A DNA stretch of 64,000 nucleotides from Listeria monocytogenes (lineage in GTDB: Bacteria; Bacillota; Bacilli; Lactobacillales; Listeriaceae): positions 248,001-312,000 of the forward strand of contig NZ_CP054041.1 of assembly GCF_013282665.1 (NCBI RefSeq), in the 5' to 3' direction. Below the pieces are notes generated by a model. That model saw only the letters and a list, made by a program, of their open reading frames with translations, was not told the origin of the DNA and did no database searches. Shown here in pieces: positions 17,670-26,088 of the stretch (position 1 is the stretch's first letter; each line of letters starts with the position of its first letter). The position numbers were made by a program, and so were the translations under genes.

Positions 17670-18647
17670 TTATTTTTCATTATCTAGCAAAATGTCTGCT
17701 GAATAGATGGAATGCACTTCACCGAGTGCGTCTTGGAGTAACAGTACACCCTCATCAGAAATCCCTTTTACTTGTCCATGAATTTTGCCTTTTGTAGTAC
17801 TGGCGGTTAGTTTTTCGCCAAAAGGAATTGCTTTTGTTTCCCATAGTAATTTTATTGGTGCGAATCCTTTATCTAGAAAAAGTTCATAATATTTTTCTAA
17901 AGAAGTAAGAATTTCTTGTAGTAAAGCTTTTCTTGAGATGCTCTCGCCTAATTCCAGTTTTAAAGAACTTGCTTTATCTTTGATTTCTTCTGGAAATTCC
18001 TGTTGATTTACATTGATCCCCATGCCGATAATTACCGCATGAATCGTTTCTGCCTCCGCTTGCATTTCAGTTAATACACCACAGATTTTTCGTTTTCCGA
18101 TGTAAATATCATTCGGCCACTTAATTTTTGGTTCTAGTTTTGTAATATTTTCAATCGCTTCTGTGATTGCGAGTGAGGCGATAAACGTAAACTGTGGTAC
18201 TTTTTGAATAGGGATTTGTGGTTTTAAAATGACACTCATCCAAATACCTTCCCCTTTTTTGGAACTCCAAGGGCGAAGTAAGCGACCTTTTCCAGCTGTT
18301 TGCTCATCGGCTACGATAACGGTTCCTTCAGGGCTAGATTCGATTTGCTGATGGGCGATGATTTGTGTAGAGCTAACCGATTCATGGATTTCCAAATGCT
18401 GGCCGATAAATTTGGTTTCTAAACCGAGTAGTAGTGCATCTTTCGTGTACTGTTCTGCTGTTGCTGACAAACGGTAACCACGGTTTCTGACTGCTTCGAT
18501 TTCAAATCCTTCTTTACGGAGGGCTTCCATTTGCTTCCAAACGGCAGTGCGCGAGCATCCTAGGCTATCCGCGATTTCTTGTCCCGATAAATAAGTGCCA
18601 TCACTTTCTGTAAATAAAGCAAGTAATTTTTCTCGATTATTCTTCAT
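17670..18647 (-). CDS. birA: Biotin-[acetyl-CoA-carboxylase] ligase and biotin repressor
   Basis: 325 residues. The N-terminal winged helix (about 1-65) has [22 protein letters not shown], typical of bifunctional BirA that also represses biotin genes. The central ligase domain has SSTQIIAHQ, the biotinyl-adenylate loop [12 protein letters not shown], and [20 protein letters not shown] with the catalytic Lys. The C-terminal SH3-like domain ends the protein. The second glycine of the usual GRGRxGR loop is absent (RLLR), as in other bacilli. The start overlaps the end of cca by 11 bases. It is the last gene of its operon. Confidence 0.95.
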   Translation of the reverse strand: MKNNREKLLALFTESDGTYLSGQEIADSLGCSRTAVWKQMEALRKEGFEIEAVRNRGYRLSATAEQYTKDALLLGLETKFIGQHLEIHESVSSTQIIAHQQIESSPEGTVIVADEQTAGKGRLLRPWSSKKGEGIWMSVILKPQIPIQKVPQFTFIASLAITEAIENITKLEPKIKWPNDIYIGKRKICGVLTEMQAEAETIHAVIIGMGINVNQQEFPEEIKDKASSLKLELGESISRKALLQEILTSLEKYYELFLDKGFAPIKLLWETKAIPFGEKLTASTTKGKIHGQVKGISDEGVLLLQDALGEVHSIYSADILLDNEK

Positions 18648-19818
18648 GATAGCCTAGCCACCTTTTAATCTGAATTTTTTCATTGTTTATTTCATTGGAA
18701 AGGACGCCACATTCCACTTTATCAAGCGTCTCTTTTACCCAAGGGCCAGCGCTTTCTCCAGACCAATTTAATAAATCAGCTCCGGTAATAGCTAAGTCTT
18801 TTTTGGAGTGAATTGGTAACGCCTCGTAAGCTTGACTTAGTTTATGTTGATTATTTTCTTGCCCTCGAATAACATTTAGTTCATTCACTAAGGAGAAAAC
18901 GGCCTTGCCAGCATGATAAAGTTCCTCCTTTAGCCATGTCTCTTTCCTTTTCAGCGCATCTTGATACGCTTTATTCACTAGTTGAATGGTTTTATTTGGT
19001 AATTTCCACGCTTTTAGAAATGCGTTAACATTGTTAGGTTTGACAGCAACGACAAGTCCAAGCCAAATTGCTTCTTCGGTTGTCCGTTTTTCCCAGTCCC
19101 AACTAGCAAATTCGCTTAGTGCTGGTTTCTCGTCTTTTAAGCCCGGTAAATAAGTTTCCATTTGGACTTTTAAAAGTAGTTCTATCGCACGTTTTGCTGC
19201 TTTACCTTTCATCATCTTTATCCATTCAACAGTAATTCGTTCAACAGAAGTATGCTGTAACAACGCTATTTGGGTTTCTAAAGCTTTTTCGGTTTCTTTA
19301 TCAAGCTCAAAGTCAAGTTGACTTAGAAAACGAACTGCTCGCATCATTCGAAGCGCATCTTCATGAAAACGTTCGGAGGCTTTACCAACCGCTTTGATTT
19401 CTTTATTTTGAATCGCTAATTGCCCAGAAAACGGGTCGTGTAGCGTAAAATGTTCATCCATCGCAATTGCATTCATTGTAAAATCGCGACGTTTTAAATC
19501 CTCTTCTAGAGAGCGAATAAAGGTTACTTCGCTTGGGCGCCTGAAATCTTCATATGTCCCTTCTGTTCGAAAAGTGGTCACTTCATAAAATTCATTATTT
19601 TCTCTAACTGTAACAGTCCCATGCGCAATCCCAGTGTCATAACTTGTCTGAAAAATCTCTTTTACTTCTTCTGGGAAAGCACTAGTTGCAATATCCACAT
19701 CGGAAATCGTTCTATTTAGCAAGTAATCTCTGACAGATCCGCCAACAAAATACGCTTCAAATCCCGCTGTAGTTAATTTTTGCAATACAGGAAGCGCTTT
19801 TAGGAAAACGTCATTCAT
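18637..19818 (-). CDS. cca: CCA-adding tRNA nucleotidyltransferase
   Basis: 393 residues. It builds or repairs the 3' CCA end of tRNA without a template. The class II nucleotidyltransferase head has [20 protein letters not shown] (catalytic DxD), [10 protein letters not shown] and the amino-acid template [12 protein letters not shown]. No C-terminal HD domain is seen, as expected for Gram-positive enzymes. In B. subtilis bshA and bshB1 for bacillithiol precede cca; here mgsA is directly upstream (14 bases). The downstream birA overlaps by 11 bases. Confidence 0.95.
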   Translation of the reverse strand: MNDVFLKALPVLQKLTTAGFEAYFVGGSVRDYLLNRTISDVDIATSAFPEEVKEIFQTSYDTGIAHGTVTVRENNEFYEVTTFRTEGTYEDFRRPSEVTFIRSLEEDLKRRDFTMNAIAMDEHFTLHDPFSGQLAIQNKEIKAVGKASERFHEDALRMMRAVRFLSQLDFELDKETEKALETQIALLQHTSVERITVEWIKMMKGKAAKRAIELLLKVQMETYLPGLKDEKPALSEFASWDWEKRTTEEAIWLGLVVAVKPNNVNAFLKAWKLPNKTIQLVNKAYQDALKRKETWLKEELYHAGKAVFSLVNELNVIRGQENNQHKLSQAYEALPIHSKKDLAITGADLLNWSGESAGPWVKETLDKVECGVLSNEINNEKIQIKRWLGYHEE

Positions 19819-19832
19819 CTGTCATCGCTCCT

Positions 19833-20237
19833 TTAATCATCATTCCGTCTTAAATCTCGCCAATCTAGGAAACCAGCTCCTAAACCACGAATTAAAATTT
19901 CTGCTGTGCCAATATTCGTTGCTAAAGGAATTTCGTATACATCGCATAAGCGAATAAGTGCCGTCACATCTGGTTCATGTGGCTGGGCGGTTAATGGATC
20001 ACGTAAGAAAATAACAAGGTCCATTTTATTTTCAGAAATACGCGCGCCGATTTGTTGGTCTCCGCCAAGTGGGCCTGATTTAAAACGATGCACGGTTAAG
20101 CCAGTTGCTTCGATAATACGTAAACCTGTCGTCCCGGTTGCATATAACTGATGCGGTTCGAGCAAATGTTTATATGCCGTTGCAAAGCCAACCATCAACT
20201 CTTTCTTTTCATCGTGCGCGATTAATGCGATATGCAT
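19833..20237 (-). CDS. mgsA: Methylglyoxal synthase
   Basis: 134 residues. It converts dihydroxyacetone phosphate to methylglyoxal and phosphate, an overflow route that relieves sugar-phosphate stress. [10 protein letters not shown], the phosphate-binding [21 protein letters not shown] and [15 protein letters not shown] include the catalytic Asp and His. A GTG three codons upstream is in frame, but the ribosome-binding GATAGGTG overlaps it, so the ATG at 20237 is used. It lies between dapB (15 bases) and cca. Confidence 0.95.
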   Translation of the reverse strand: MHIALIAHDEKKELMVGFATAYKHLLEPHQLYATGTTGLRIIEATGLTVHRFKSGPLGGDQQIGARISENKMDLVIFLRDPLTAQPHEPDVTALIRLCDVYEIPLATNIGTAEILIRGLGAGFLDWRDLRRNDD

Positions 20238-20252
20238 CTTATTCACCTATCC

Positions 20253-21044
20253 TTAGTCTAAAATATTTTCTAAGCCATAAATAAGTGTTTCTAACTCTTT
20301 TGTTTTACGAACAGAAAGCGCCACACCAGACATAAAGGAGATTCGATCATAAGAGTCATGGCGAATGGTTAATCCTTGTCCCTCAGCTCCAAAAATCACT
20401 TCTTGATGTGCCACAAGTCCGGGTAAACGCACGCTATGAATTCGCATGCCTTCATATTCTGCGCCTCTTGCTCCTTCCATAAGTTCTACTTCATCTGCTG
20501 CACCTTGTTTAACGAATTCACGCGTTTCTGCCATCATTTCCGCAGTTTTAACAGCAGTACCACTTGGCGCGTCTAATTTATTGTCATGGTGCAACTCAAT
20601 AATTTCGACGTTCGGGAAATACTTAGCAGCTTTTTGTGCAAATTGCATCATTAAAACAGCACCTACAGCAAAGTTGGGCGCAATTAAAGCACCGATTTTT
20701 TTTGATTCTGCAATCGATTTTAGTTCACTAATTTGTTCTGGTGTAAAACCTGTTGTACCAACGACCGCACGTACGCCGTGTTCTAAAATCGTTTTCGTGT
20801 TACTATACCCTACTTTAGGGGTCGTAAAATCAACGACACAATCCGGTTTTATTTCTTCTAACATCTCGCTTAAATTACCAAAAACAGGTACATCTAACGA
20901 GCTAAATTCTACCATTTCATGTATATTTTTTTCTTTTGGTTCATGGTCAAGTACGGCCACTAACTCTAAATCTGCTTCTCTTAAAACAGTTTTGACAACC
21001 TCGTGTCCCATTCTTCCTTTAAATCCAGATACTGCTACTCTCAT
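20253..21044 (-). CDS. dapB: 4-hydroxy-tetrahydrodipicolinate reductase
   Basis: 263 residues. It reduces the cyclised product of DapA with NAD(P)H in lysine and diaminopimelate synthesis, and so supplies peptidoglycan. The nucleotide-binding [15 protein letters not shown] is at the N-terminus. Catalytic [15 protein letters not shown] lies near residue 155, with a VVGTTGF loop earlier. The ATG at 21044 is preceded by AAGGAGG. A longer frame to 21071 lacks a suitable ribosome-binding site. Its first four bases overlap the ypjD stop (ATGA). Confidence 0.96.
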   Translation of the reverse strand: MRVAVSGFKGRMGHEVVKTVLREADLELVAVLDHEPKEKNIHEMVEFSSLDVPVFGNLSEMLEEIKPDCVVDFTTPKVGYSNTKTILEHGVRAVVGTTGFTPEQISELKSIAESKKIGALIAPNFAVGAVLMMQFAQKAAKYFPNVEIIELHHDNKLDAPSGTAVKTAEMMAETREFVKQGAADEVELMEGARGAEYEGMRIHSVRLPGLVAHQEVIFGAEGQGLTIRHDSYDRISFMSGVALSVRKTKELETLIYGLENILD

Positions 21045-21376
21045 TTTGTTTTTTCCTCCTTTTTTGTCCAACGATCTTTATCGCGTTCTTTAAATTTTGT
21101 CATGACCGTATCGTGTGCTTTTTCCATATCAATATCAAGTGAGTTGGCCATGCATGTCAGTACAAAAAGACAATCGCCTAGTTCCTCTGCCACGGTCTTG
21201 GTTGGCTCACTTGTTTTCTTCGGCTTTTCACCGTAGTAATGATTGATTTCTCTGGCTAATTCTCCCGTTTCTTCAGTAATTCGCGCCATCATCGCTAGTG
21301 GGGAAAAGTAACCTTCCTCGAATCCACCAATGAAATCATCCACTTCTTTTTGTATTTCTGCCATTGTTTTCGCCAT
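21041..21376 (-). CDS. ypjD: MazG-like nucleotide pyrophosphohydrolase YpjD
   Basis: 111 residues. The all-alpha NTP-PPase fold has the signature [22 protein letters not shown] and [19 protein letters not shown], whose EExxE and ExxD acidic residues bind Mg2+. It probably hydrolyses non-canonical or excess nucleoside triphosphates; the substrate is not known. The ATG at 21376 follows AAAGGGGGAAAACC. It is the first gene of ypjD-dapB-mgsA-cca-birA and overlaps dapB by four bases. It is divergent from the YitT-family gene at 21517. Confidence 0.9.
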   Translation of the reverse strand: MAKTMAEIQKEVDDFIGGFEEGYFSPLAMMARITEETGELAREINHYYGEKPKKTSEPTKTVAEELGDCLFVLTCMANSLDIDMEKAHDTVMTKFKERDKDRWTKKEEKTK

Positions 21377-21516
21377 CGGTTTTCCCCCTTTATGTGGTAA
21401 ACTAAAATAGATTTTAAGACTAATTGTTAACTTCATTTCATTATACCTAAACAAATACATCCAAGTCCATGATTTTTTACTTACATATTAAATAGGTTTC
21501 AGGGAGGATAAAAGCT

Positions 21517-22383
21517 ATGCTAAAAACTTTACGCACGAAAAATATTTGCTTTATTATGCTTGGTACGGCGATTTATGCATTTGGATTAGTTAATTTTAAT
21601 ATCGCGAATAACCTCGGGGAAGGCGGTTTGGCTGGAGTAACCTTATTCCTTCTTCACTTTTTTCAAATTGATCCAGCATACTCCAATTTAATTTTAAACA
21701 TTCCTTTGTTTATTTTAGGTTGGCGAGTTCTCGGCAATCGTTCGCTCATTTACACAGGCATTGGAACGGTAAGTTTGTCCCTATTTTTATGGATTTTCCA
21801 GCGAATACCTTATACGCTAGATTTACATAGTGATTTACTTTTAGTCGCCCTTTTTGCTGGTGGCTTTAGTGGTATTGGGCTTGGCCTTGTGTTTCGCTAC
21901 GGTGGTACAACTGGTGGTAGCGACATTATCGCCAAACTGCTTAATCATACAAAAGGAATAAGTATGGGACGTACGCTTTTTGCCATTGATGCGATTGTTC
22001 TCGTTGCCTCGCTCTCTTACTTAGATGTCCGTCAAGTTATGTACACGCTCGTCGCTGTATTCATTGGTTCTCGTGTGATTGATTTTGTTCAAGAAGGAGC
22101 TTATGCGGCTCGCGGTGCGCTTATTATTTCTAAAGATAATGATGCGATTGCTTCCCATGTGATGCTCGCGATGAATCGTGGTGTGACAGTTCTAGAAGGT
22201 CGCGGCGGCTTCTCTAAAAAAGACCAAGATGTCCTTTATATTGTCGTGGCAAAAAATGAAATTATTCAATTGAAAAACATTGTGCAAGCAATTGACCCAC
22301 ATGCCTTTGTTTCTGTGAGTGTCGTTCATGATGTGATGGGGGAAGGTTTCACACTCGATGAAAACAAGAATCCTATCTACTAA
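21517..22383 (+). CDS. YitT-family membrane protein (YpjC-like, DUF2179 domain)
   Basis: 288 residues. Five or six membrane segments occupy about residues 10-205, including NICFIMLGTAIYAFGLVNFN and the family signature RYGGTTGGSDIIAKLLN. A cytosolic DUF2179 domain follows, with NRGVTVLEGRGGFSKKDQDVLYIVV. The family is widespread and its transport or sensing role is unresolved. GGGAGG precedes the ATG. Its 3' end overlaps the convergent oxidoreductase gene by 11 bases, and no terminator stands between the two, so the transcripts would overlap. Confidence 0.88.
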   Translation: MLKTLRTKNICFIMLGTAIYAFGLVNFNIANNLGEGGLAGVTLFLLHFFQIDPAYSNLILNIPLFILGWRVLGNRSLIYTGIGTVSLSLFLWIFQRIPYTLDLHSDLLLVALFAGGFSGIGLGLVFRYGGTTGGSDIIAKLLNHTKGISMGRTLFAIDAIVLVASLSYLDVRQVMYTLVAVFIGSRVIDFVQEGAYAARGALIISKDNDAIASHVMLAMNRGVTVLEGRGGFSKKDQDVLYIVVAKNEIIQLKNIVQAIDPHAFVSVSVVHDVMGEGFTLDENKNPIY

Positions 22384-23479
22384 TGTATTTACTTGGCTCA
22401 TAGTTTTCTAAAGCCAAATCGACGGTGTTTCCAAGTGCTAAATCCGCTAAAAGTTTGCCAACATAAGGCCCGGTGGTTAAACCAGAAGCACCAAGACCAT
22501 TCGCTAAAAAGACTGACTCAAATCCAGGAAGTTGACCAATAAGTGGCGCAAAGTCAGGCGTGTATGGTCTAGTTCCGACCGCCACATGTGCCACTTTACT
22601 CGCCAAATCCCCTTCCATAAACTGACTGACTTCTGTTAGTATTTCCGCCTTACCTTCTGCTGTTGGTTTCGTATCGAAGCCAGCAGCTTTTTCATGCGTT
22701 GCACCGACGATAATTTTCCCATTATCAAAAGGAACAATTGATTTCGCGCTCGGTGGTAAAATTACTGGCCATTCAGCTGTTTGAAATTCGCTAAAATCAA
22801 GTTCCAGCAATTGCCCTTTTTGCGCTAAAACTTCTGTATGAAAACTTGCCTCGTCTAGCAATTCTTTTAACCAAGCACCTGCTGCAATGATTAATTTGTC
22901 GTAACGTTCCCTTGCCCCGCCCACACTAACTTTCCCATCAGCAGAAAAATGCGCCCGGCCCGACTTAATTTTCACACCATTTTCTTTTGCGGCATAAAGT
23001 AGTGTTTCACAAAATAAACCACCGTTCACTCGTGCTGCCCCACTTACATAAACCGAACCGAATCCCGGATTAACTAATGGAAATTTTTGTTTTGTTTCTT
23101 CTTCAGTCAATTTTGCAATTTCTCCCATCACTTCCGCATCGAGGCGTCGTTCATTCGCAAGATCAAACAGTGCTGTTACTTTTTCTTCTGTCTTTCGAAG
23201 TGCGAGCACACCGACTTGTTTATAGCCTGAATTCCTCCCAGTATCTCCTTCGAGTGTTCCCGCCAATTCCTTATAAAAGGCGGCACTATTTTTTGCAAGC
23301 TCATACCAATATTTATTTCGTCTTTTGGAAAGCCATGGACAAATTATTCCCGCTGCAGAACGCGTTGCTTGTCCCGGTTCATCTGAATCAATCAGCGTTA
23401 CTTGCACATTTTCTTTTGACAATAAATAGGCGGCGCTAGCTCCAACAATTCCCCCGCCGATAATCACTATTTTTTGCAT
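22373..23479 (-). CDS. FAD-dependent oxidoreductase (DadA/glycine-oxidase type)
   Basis: 368 residues. N-terminal FAD-binding GGGIVGASAAYLLSKE with the acidic end of strand beta-2 in TLIDSDEPGQATRSAAGIICPWLSKR. The C-terminal VGTRPYTPDFAPLIGQLPG and LANGLGASGLTTGPYVGKLLADL complete a D-amino-acid oxidase or glycine oxidase fold. The substrate is probably an amino acid or amine, not resolved from sequence. It is a single gene, convergent with the YitT-family gene and divergent from dgcA. The ATG at 23479 follows AGAGGGGTG. It shares its upstream region and a TTGTGACACAA palindrome with dgcA. Confidence 0.85.
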   Translation of the reverse strand: MQKIVIIGGGIVGASAAYLLSKENVQVTLIDSDEPGQATRSAAGIICPWLSKRRNKYWYELAKNSAAFYKELAGTLEGDTGRNSGYKQVGVLALRKTEEKVTALFDLANERRLDAEVMGEIAKLTEEETKQKFPLVNPGFGSVYVSGAARVNGGLFCETLLYAAKENGVKIKSGRAHFSADGKVSVGGARERYDKLIIAAGAWLKELLDEASFHTEVLAQKGQLLELDFSEFQTAEWPVILPPSAKSIVPFDNGKIIVGATHEKAAGFDTKPTAEGKAEILTEVSQFMEGDLASKVAHVAVGTRPYTPDFAPLIGQLPGFESVFLANGLGASGLTTGPYVGKLLADLALGNTVDLALENYEPSKYISR

Positions 23480-23500
23480 GGTTACACCCCTCTATATCAA

Positions 23501-23511
23501 TTGTGACACAA
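23501..23511. promoter_or_regulatory. Palindromic operator candidate between the oxidoreductase and dgcA
   Basis: TTGTGACACAA is a perfect 5-1-5 palindrome two bases upstream of the dgcA -35 and 22 bases from the oxidoreductase ATG. It half-resembles FNR/CRP or Rex half-sites (TTGTGA). No regulator can be named from sequence alone. Confidence 0.4.
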
Positions 23512-23512
23512 G

Positions 23513-23541
23513 TTGACTTTTTTATAACTCTTTGTAATAAT
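23513..23541 (+). promoter_or_regulatory. Sigma-A promoter candidate for the c-di-GMP operon
   Basis: -35 TTGACT, 17-base spacer, -10 AATAAT (five of six consensus bases in each box). Transcription would start near 23548, leaving a leader of about 250 nt before the dgcA ATG. Confidence 0.65.
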
Positions 23542-23547
23542 ATGTGA

Positions 23548-23798
23548 AAATAGTTAAGTTTGCAGACTACTAAAAATCCTCTACTTCATTCTATCCATTG
23601 TACTGAAATCCAGCTTTAATTACAAAAAGGCAGATTTTAGCTTATCTCGTCGTCATTACCACATATCCTCTTAGAGTACGCTTTCGTCCATTGGTTGGTT
23701 CTTTGTACTGCGTCTCAGCTAAAAATTCATTTATTTTTCATTCTGCCTATATTAACAGTTCAGCTGATTAGTTATGCTGAGATATGGGAGATTTTTTT
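23548..23798 (+). other. Long untranslated leader of dgcA
   Basis: About 250 nt with no supported coding sequence. Near its end TCTCAGC (23713-23719) can pair with GCTGAGA (23776-23782), which directly abuts the GGGAG ribosome-binding site (23786-23790). None of the conserved core of the known c-di-GMP riboswitch classes was recognised. It may control translation, but that is inference. Confidence 0.4.
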
Positions 23799-24935
23799 AT
23801 GCCAAATATTCTTGATTCATTATGGAACAGCATGGCGCTTTTTTTATCAGCGCTTTTTTTTCACGGAATGGCACTGCGTTCTATTAGGGAAAAAAAGCCT
23901 GCTTGGTTCCAAATTAAATTTGCTAATGAAATTATTAATTATGCACTGGGCATTTACTACGGCCTTCTAGGTGTTTATTTTATTATCCGCGGATTACCTG
24001 GCACAGACTCGGGGATTTATACAGATATGCTACTTAATATTTTAATCGTCCTGCATTTATTTTCTTCAGCAGGTCCTGCTACCATTGCGTTATTACTGAT
24101 CGTCGCAGGAAAACTTTTTCTCGGTGATGCGCTGTTTGCCAATTTGATTTACGTATTTTTGATTATCGGTTTTCATTTTGTATGCATGGAAGTGGCCAAG
24201 CTTCGACTTAGTTCCGTTCAAAAAGTTGTTTTAGTTAAACTTAGTGCGATTCCCCTTATGCTATTTTATTTACATCAAAAAATACATTTATTGTATACCA
24301 TAAATGACTTACCTGTTTGGATACTCTATTTTTTGGTTTCTTTTTTTATTACTTTTATTATTGTTTCAGCGGCTTATTATATCGATACATCGAATAAGCT
24401 AATTTATGATTTGCAGCAATCCACCATCCTTGATCCGCTAACAGGTTTGACGAATTTTCGTCATTTTGAAAAGGCGTTCGAAGCAGCATTTAGTCATGCT
24501 ACGTTAAAAAAATCGAATTTAAGTGTGATTATTATTGATATTGATTATTTTAAACGGGTAAATGATACATATGGCCATTTAGTCGGAAATGGCGTTTTAT
24601 CTGCTTTTAGTCAAATGCTTTTAAAAATAAACTTCCCGACAAACACAGTGATATCAAGGATTGGCGGCGAGGAATTTGCCATTATTTTGCCGAATATTAA
24701 TGTCAGCGAAACGGAGCATTTAGCGGAGAAAATCCGTCGAAAAGTCGAAAAAATTGATGTTCCGATTGTCGTTTCTGGCTCCATTATTACTATTTCTGCT
24801 GGTATTGCAAATTATGACGGCAGAAATTATCCAAATTCGAACGAACTACTAAATGCAGCCGACCAAGCGCTATATAATGCGAAACGAAATGGACGAAACC
24901 AAGTACATATTCGTGAAACAGAACCAATTATTTAA
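23799..24935 (+). CDS. dgcA: Membrane diguanylate cyclase DgcA
   Basis: 378 residues. Six or so membrane segments fill about residues 10-195, in the style of 5TM sensor modules. The cytosolic GGDEF domain has LDPLTGLTNFRHFE, the metal-binding DIDYFKRVND, and the active-site GGEEF at 289-293. It should make c-di-GMP from two GTP. The four residues at the usual inhibitory I-site position (PTNT) are not RxxD, so product inhibition through that site is not expected. An earlier ATG at 23784 lies too close to the ribosome-binding GGGAG, so 23799 is used. It corresponds to the first gene of the known Listeria dgcA-dgcB-pdeC cluster. Confidence 0.92.
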   Translation: MPNILDSLWNSMALFLSALFFHGMALRSIREKKPAWFQIKFANEIINYALGIYYGLLGVYFIIRGLPGTDSGIYTDMLLNILIVLHLFSSAGPATIALLLIVAGKLFLGDALFANLIYVFLIIGFHFVCMEVAKLRLSSVQKVVLVKLSAIPLMLFYLHQKIHLLYTINDLPVWILYFLVSFFITFIIVSAAYYIDTSNKLIYDLQQSTILDPLTGLTNFRHFEKAFEAAFSHATLKKSNLSVIIIDIDYFKRVNDTYGHLVGNGVLSAFSQMLLKINFPTNTVISRIGGEEFAIILPNINVSETEHLAEKIRRKVEKIDVPIVVSGSIITISAGIANYDGRNYPNSNELLNAADQALYNAKRNGRNQVHIRETEPII

Positions 24936-24960
24936 GAGAGTAAAAAGGAGATGTGTCCAT

Positions 24961-26088
24961 TTGTTCGAACTAGTTAATTCATACATAGATAGTTTAGCGC
25001 TCTTTCTCGCTATCCTTTTTATCCAGGGGATGTCTTTTCGAAAAATAAGACAATATCGCCCAAATTGGTTCCAAAATGGTAGTAGAAGGCTATTTCTTTC
25101 CATCCTACTCGGCGTCTACTATGGTTTAGCAGGTATTTATTTTATTTATGAAGGTGCTTACGAAAATAATCCCGTTATTTATACAAATATGCGGATTTTG
25201 ATTTTGATGGTAACAAGTGTTTTCGGTGGACGCGTGCCACTTATTTTCGCCTATTTAGTAATGCTTTTGGGTCGAATTAGTTTTGATATTGCTTCTCCCG
25301 TTACTAGTCGCTATGTTATCTTGATGACACTCATTTTTGCCGCTTGTTTACTTGTTACTTTTTGGAAAAAACAACGCTTTTCGAGATTTGTTGCTTTAAT
25401 TATTTTAAACTTTCCAGCGATTCTTTATTATTTCTTGAATAATTTTGATGAGGGGCGAATTTTGCAAGGGTTTGAGATTATCGAGTATTTTCTTCTATTC
25501 TTTGTAACTGCCTTACTAGTATTTTACGCTTGCAATTACATTGATAAAAGTAATCTCGTTATCCAAAATTTGACGGAAACTGCGATGACGGATAGTTTAA
25601 CTAATTTACCAAACATGCGCTTTTTCACTCAACAATTTGGTTGGATTTTTGCGAAATCGTTGAAAAAGAAAAAGGCATTATCTCTTTTCATCATTGATAT
25701 TGATCATTTTAAAGAAATAAATGATTTTCATGGTCATCAAGCTGGCAATACTGTTCTTGCGCAGTTTAGTAGCATTCTTAAAAATCGCACCTTTCCACCA
25801 AGGACCATGTTTGCACGTATTGGCGGCGAAGAATTTGCTGTTTTACTTCAAAACGTCGGTACAGAGCAAGCCGCTTTAATTGCTGATTTTTTCCGTGAAG
25901 AAGTGGAACGAGCGAAATTTCCTTATAATCCTGCAAGTGGCAAAGTAACTGTTTCGATCGGAGTGGCCTCTGCTAGTTCTCATTTTTCAACAACCGAATC
26001 ACTTTTCGAAGCTGCTGATCAAGCCTTGTATCAAGCCAAACAAAGCGGACGCAACCAAATTGCGGTTCACCAGGGGGAACTCAAATGA
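24961..26088 (+). CDS. dgcB: Membrane diguanylate cyclase DgcB, paralogue of DgcA
   Basis: 375 residues from a TTG start. It is co-linear with DgcA: the N-terminus (FELVNSYIDSLALFLAILF) aligns with DgcA's, followed by five or six membrane segments, then GGDEF. MTDSLTNLPNMRFF, IDIDHFKEINDFHGH and GGEEF (288-292) are intact, so it is probably active. The I-site position reads PPRT, not RxxD. The TTG at 24961 has AAAAGGAG ten bases upstream. An upstream in-frame ATG would lie inside dgcA without a ribosome-binding site. The gap to dgcA is 25 bases, and its stop overlaps the next gene (ATGA). It probably arose by tandem duplication. Confidence 0.92.
   Translation: MFELVNSYIDSLALFLAILFIQGMSFRKIRQYRPNWFQNGSRRLFLSILLGVYYGLAGIYFIYEGAYENNPVIYTNMRILILMVTSVFGGRVPLIFAYLVMLLGRISFDIASPVTSRYVILMTLIFAACLLVTFWKKQRFSRFVALIILNFPAILYYFLNNFDEGRILQGFEIIEYFLLFFVTALLVFYACNYIDKSNLVIQNLTETAMTDSLTNLPNMRFFTQQFGWIFAKSLKKKKALSLFIIDIDHFKEINDFHGHQAGNTVLAQFSSILKNRTFPPRTMFARIGGEEFAVLLQNVGTEQAALIADFFREEVERAKFPYNPASGKVTVSIGVASASSHFSTTESLFEAADQALYQAKQSGRNQIAVHQGELK

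Noticed and set aside
23548..23798. c-di-GMP riboswitch in the dgcA leader
   Set aside because: The conserved cores of the GEMM-I and II classes were looked for and not recognised.
24853..24960. Upstream ATG start for dgcB inside the end of dgcA
   Set aside because: No ribosome-binding site there; alignment with DgcA and AAAAGGAG support the TTG at 24961.
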